A DNA stretch of 10,776 nucleotides from contig WELB01000097.1 of NCBI GenBank assembly GCA_009602725.1, positions 411,914 to 422,689 on the forward strand, given 5' to 3'. Below the pieces are notes generated by a model that was not told where the DNA came from, searched no databases, and saw nothing but the letters and a program-made list of their open reading frames with translations. A program made the position numbers and the translations under genes. Source of the DNA: Spirogloea muscicola (Eukaryota; Streptophyta; Zygnematophyceae; Spirogloeales; Spirogloeaceae). Shown here piece after piece: positions 7,433 to 10,776 of the stretch (within the stretch, counting starts at the first letter, position 1; each line of letters begins with the position of its first letter).

Positions 7433-8130
7433 GTAAGTTGCCCTTTCTCACGCTGCCCTTAATGCAGCAGCATGACAGCATGACTCAAATGACATGACGC
7501 CACTGCCTCAAGCATTACTACACACCAAGGTGATGCTTGCATTCCATCAATCATTTGCAGCCTCATGCAGCTCAAAGAAACCGGTCATTGTGATCAGCAC
7601 TGCATTCCTCGCCCACCAAGGTATGAGATCGAGGATTGCAGGTTTGCTGAGGCTGCATATTCTCCCATGCGATTCTCCATCTACTGTGCTTGGCTTCAAA
7701 CCAGCTTGCATTTGTGAGATGTAAGCTCTTGGTCGAGCAATTACGGACAATCCCAGTAAGGGAGATAAGTATGAACGGTCAAAAGAATGGCAAGATAAGA
7801 CGAAGGATGTTGCAGACATCTGCAGCTAGTGCGGAGCAAGACCACCTTGTGGCCCGTTATGCGCTCCGCCAGATCCTGGCCGCATATGCGCCTGCGTGCA
7901 GCCCAAGGCAGCTGCAATGGCTCAGAGCAGACCTGGCTTTCTCTGACGTCGTTGGGCACCAAGGGCAGCCCTGCAAAGACACACCCTGGCTGGGTCCATT
8001 GTGTTCGTCAAAGACGTCATCATTGTGACAAGTTGCCGCAACCGCCTCGCCAAGCGGATCCTTAATTGCCCCATGCAAAAGGATCCCTGGCCAACATGCT
8101 TGTCTGCACCACAGCTCCTCATGATGGCTG
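7433..8130. other. Possible introns and exons of the 7276 gene, plus the NIPA 3' UTR
   Basis: This stretch must hold any remaining exons of the plus-strand candidate and, on the minus strand, the 3' UTR of the transporter gene that stops at 8131. Candidate plus-strand exons are 7561-7620 (phase 1 to 1) and a terminal one starting at 7757. The two genes converge here and may have overlapping 3' ends. I see no clear polyadenylation signal on either strand. Confidence 0.35.
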
Positions 8131-10711
8131 TCAGGGGGAAGCTCGCAAGGATTCCTGCCGCCGCAACGGCACCTCCTCAAGGCTCTCGCCATTGTCGGGC
8201 CGCTTATTGCTTGATGTACGTGTTGGCGTTGACGACGGCAGCCCTGGCAAGCCCCCATAACCTGCTTATCAAGTGAGCTTGTATTTCAATATTTCAGCAA
8301 TGCACACAAGCTGAGGCTCCAGATTACAGTACCTGCGCTATTTGCAGCAACTACTTGCTAAGCTTTATCTGAGTCGACTACGCTTCTCTGAAACCACTTT
8401 TGCCACAGCTGGAGTGGAGGTCGAGCTTCTGGCTTCGCAGAGACCACACACTCACCGCCCGTGGCGGCCATGTCACTGTGGTCCTTTGTGACGTGCAGCA
8501 AGAGCGTGCCTGCCAGGATTGTCACGAACCCGCACAGCTCCGACATGATCTGTGCCGCACTTTGATGCTCCCAGTCCTGCCACCAGATCCCGCCGCCACC
8601 ACCACCGCTACCACATCTTGTGCTCAGCGCTCAGCAAGCTTGTGTTCCTTTGGACTGCTGCTGGGCCCCCTCTGACCTGAGACATAGATGGTGGGCAAGT
8701 GGAGACAGCTGTAGCGCGCAGCTTACCTTGAACATGATGACGGATGCGAGGATGGTGAAGGACGTGAACATGACATAGTAGATAGGTGACACAACTGCCG
8801 TGTTGAATGTGTCGAGTGCCTATCGCCATCCAACAATGCATCTCAGCGGTGCCGCTGCAGTAGCTGCCCACAAGCTAATGGACAAGCCAGGGCACGGCAT
8901 ACAGGAGAGGGGACATGAGGAAGTATGGAATATGGGGGGAGAGACACCAAGATGTGACCTTGTTTAGGTACGTGATTTGCGTGACGCCACAGGCGGCGAC
9001 AACAAGCGCAAAAATGAGCGTCTCATGACGGAACAGCTGGTTGTCGCCGGACAGCGTCAACTTAATTGCGATGCCCACGGCTTTGCAGCTCATAACCTGC
9101 AAAACGCCGGCTGCTGCACTCATCACACACTTGCCAAGAAATCTCAGGCACATTCGGTGGAGCTTCAGCGCAAGCACGCGGCAGCCACAATGACCATAAG
9201 TATGATGTCCTTCTGTGGCGGAGAGGGGAAGGGACGAAGAAGGAAGGAGGAAGGAGGGAAGGGGGCCCACGGAGAGTGAACCGGTGAGAGAGCAGATGGA
9301 GATGTAGACCAGGATGTGGGACTGGCCGTACTGAGGTACAAGTTGGAAGACAAGGAGCAGCACAAGTGCCACTACGGTCATCGAGTACAGGACGAAGCCT
9401 GCCAAGGCCAGGCCGCCGCAGGACGGGCCTTGTCAGGGAGCTGGACATCAGTAGCCATGGCCGTGAGGGCGACACACTGCCAGGTGCTGTCCCCAGAGCC
9501 TACAGGTGAATGCAGACTACCAGGTAAGCACTTAGGGGAGAGACGCCAACAGTGGAGGGAGAGGGAGGCAGAGAGATGGACGTGGACCTGGCTCCAACGC
9601 GAGTAGCCAGACCTCCCTCACGGAGGTGATCTCGCGCTCCTCGGGCGCGTGGAGCACGATGACGGTGGAGCCCACGACGCAGAGCGCGCAGCCGAGCACG
9701 CCAAGCCAGTGCAGCTTCTCCTTGAGCATGATGTGGGCTAGCACGGCGCTGCGGTGGCGCCACACATCAAGATCGAATGGCTGCCACTTCAGCAGCAACC
9801 AGGCGGCCGTCCTGGCTCCACGGCCGCTCTTTTTACCAGCCCGGGGAGCCACGGCGAACATGGCTTTCATAGTAACGCCAGATATATTTGGCGAGCTGAG
9901 CAGCTGCACCGCAGGTTGGCATGAGACGGAGCACCTGATGATGATGCTGAGCGCCCCCAGAGGCGTCACCAGGATAGCCGGCGCAAACGCGTACGCCGCG
10001 AAGTTGGCCACCTCACCCATGATCACTGCAACGAGCACATGCCAGCGACGGAGCGATGTTGCACTCTCTTTCATTATCTTCAAGATTGCTAATTTGCCCG
10101 ATATGTGCATCATTTTCTTTGTCCGGCGCGTCTGGACCTCAGGCAAGGCCCCGCCAGTTGGGCTCAGTGGGGGTGGCGGGGAGCGCGAAAGGAAGGAGGG
10201 AGGAGAGAGCAGCCTCTGGCTTGCGCAGCGGGCCTGCTCTTCCTCCCCTCGGCTCATCTGGCCTCCTACTGCTGACACGGGGGTACTAAGAGCGCCGTGT
10301 CTGCCCAGCCTGTGGCTCCGCTAACATACTCATGAACACCCTCTGTCTGCACCTGGCTGGCTTTCACAGCCGCTCTTTCGACATCAGCAGCCGGAGTCTT
10401 CTGTAGGAGAGTGGAGGAGGGGCGAGGGAGGCTCACTGGAGAGCATGCCGGCCCACCACAGCGGCTCGCTGAGGTAGGAGAACCCGCCATGGCCTGCGGG
10501 CCAGCAGATTCTGTCATGTCAGCAGGAATAGCTATAGTTGTGATAAAGTTATGGTTTTCTTTCGTAAGTCATATAGAGGCTGCCGGCGCGCACCGGCGCG
10601 GAGGCCGGTGGTGCCGGCCTTGCGCAGGCCCTTCTTCTTGACGATGAAGCTGGCGCCGATGAAGAGCGACGACGAGACCGCCAGCACCAGCCCCTTGGTG
10701 TTGTCATCCAT
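8131..10711 (-). CDS. NIPA: NIPA-type magnesium transporter (9 exons, 345 residues)
   Basis: Minus-strand exons: 10711-10594, 10493-10437, 10025-9935, 9748-9588, 9398-9271, 9096-8959, 8819-8727, 8576-8456 and 8261-8131 (TGA). All eight introns are GT-AG (100, 411, 186, 189, 174, 139, 150 and 194 bases) and every phase agrees. The protein starts MDDNTKGLVLAVSSSLFIGA, as NIPA proteins do (DN.KGL..A..SS.FIG.SFI.KK.GL). Family blocks follow: PLWW (about 52-55), GEVANFAAYAFAPAILVTPL (62-81), KLHWLGVLG, ITSVREVW, PQYGQSHILVYI, NTAVVSPIYYVMFT and SELCGFVTILAGTLLLHVTKD (275-295). About nine hydrophobic segments fit the drug/metabolite transporter fold. The tail ends VPLRRQESLRASP, like plant NIPA tails. 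Family members move Mg2+ across plasma or endosomal membranes; the substrate here is inferred. The frame stays open upstream of 10711 to the window edge, but homology favours this ATG. If the GTGAGT donor after exon 8 is skipped, the frame ends at TAG 8360-8358, giving a 334-residue form with a different tail. Confidence 0.95.
9097..9270 (-). other. NIPA intron 5: 174 bases, in frame and stop-free
   Basis: This phase-0 intron, GTGGGC...TTTGCAG, separates SLS from VMSCKAVG. It is 58 codons long and has no stop in the coding frame, so retained transcripts would stay translatable with a 58-residue insert in the sixth membrane region. Confidence 0.8.
9749..9934 (-). other. NIPA intron 3: 186 bases, in frame and stop-free
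   Basis: This phase-2 intron, GTGCTC...CCGCAG, lies between SIII and SAVLAH. It is 62 codons long without a stop in the coding frame. The exons on both sides are in the same frame, so the genomic sequence reads straight through. Confidence 0.8.
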
Positions 10712-10776
10712 GCCCCCCGCGCCGCGCAAGCCCCGGCGGCGGCCGCGGCGGCGGCGTGGGAGGTGGCGGCGGCGGC
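10712..10776. promoter_or_regulatory. GC-rich 5' leader of the NIPA gene with a CGG/GCC run
   Basis: The 65 bases upstream of the NIPA ATG (minus strand) are almost pure G and C and consist largely of GCC/GGC trinucleotides, typical of GC-rich 5' UTRs in this genome. The region is cut by the window edge. No TATA motif is visible. Confidence 0.5.

Noticed and set aside
8001-8276. Plus-strand open frame with a Cys/Ala-rich product
   Set aside because: It is antisense to NIPA exon 9, whose tail (VPLRRQESLR) and phase-matched acceptor make the minus strand the coding one.
8358-8455. Direct read-through after NIPA exon 8 as the main C-terminus
   Set aside because: A consensus GTGAGT donor and a phase-matched final exon with a plant-type tail fit better; the read-through is kept only as a possible variant.
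9626-10324. 232-codon plus-strand open frame
   Set aside because: It is the antisense of NIPA exons 3-4 and the introns around them; it has no domain of its own.
1-10776. tRNA, rRNA, CRISPR or bacterial operon signals
   Set aside because: No tRNA T-loop core, rRNA-like stretch, regular spacer array or tightly packed uninterrupted genes were seen on either strand.

Overview
The window is nuclear DNA from a member of the green lineage (land plant, streptophyte alga or possibly chlorophyte). Three intron-containing protein genes can be read directly. One is a plastid-type DUF760 protein of the 'UV-B-induced protein At3g17800' type, one is an SR-like RNA-binding protein with an arginine/aspartate-repeat arm, and one is a nine-exon NIPA-type magnesium transporter ending in a tail like those of plant NIPA proteins. 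Exons and 5' ends are GC-rich with CGG/GCC runs, while introns and intergenic DNA are close to balanced. I see no bacterial, organellar, CRISPR or tRNA signal, and I cannot name the species.

Layout, left to right: (1) 20-1922, plus strand: DUF760 gene with three exons, whose start may lie left of the window. (2) 1923-3709: intergenic DNA between convergent genes, with an A-rich tract and a few short direct repeats. (3) 3710 to about 4830 (or 5004), minus strand: RRM gene. Its last intron uses a GC-AG splice pair, its N-terminal arm is coded by a hexamer-like RD repeat, and its start exon is not settled. (4) About 5138-6650: a repeat block. Diverged copies of one repeat family, including a 203-bp tandem pair with a perfect hairpin, lie on both sides of a decayed C-terminal piece of a non-LTR retrotransposon reverse transcriptase. 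(5) 6660-7275: no gene recognised, with a TATA-like site inside a palindrome. (6) 7276 onward, plus strand: a short exon coding a signal peptide, followed by a strong splice donor. The rest of this candidate gene is uncertain. (7) 8131-10711, minus strand: NIPA-type magnesium transporter, 345 residues with all nine exons assigned and every splice phase agreeing.

The genes do not form a pathway. They are ordinary, independently transcribed nuclear genes: gene 1 and the RRM gene converge, and the secreted-protein candidate and the NIPA gene converge. The points most worth following are the GC-AG intron that splits the RRM, the two in-frame stop-free introns in the transporter gene, the hairpin repeat family around the reverse-transcriptase remnant, and the unidentified secreted-protein exon. 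I found no convincing evidence of an undescribed multi-gene system.
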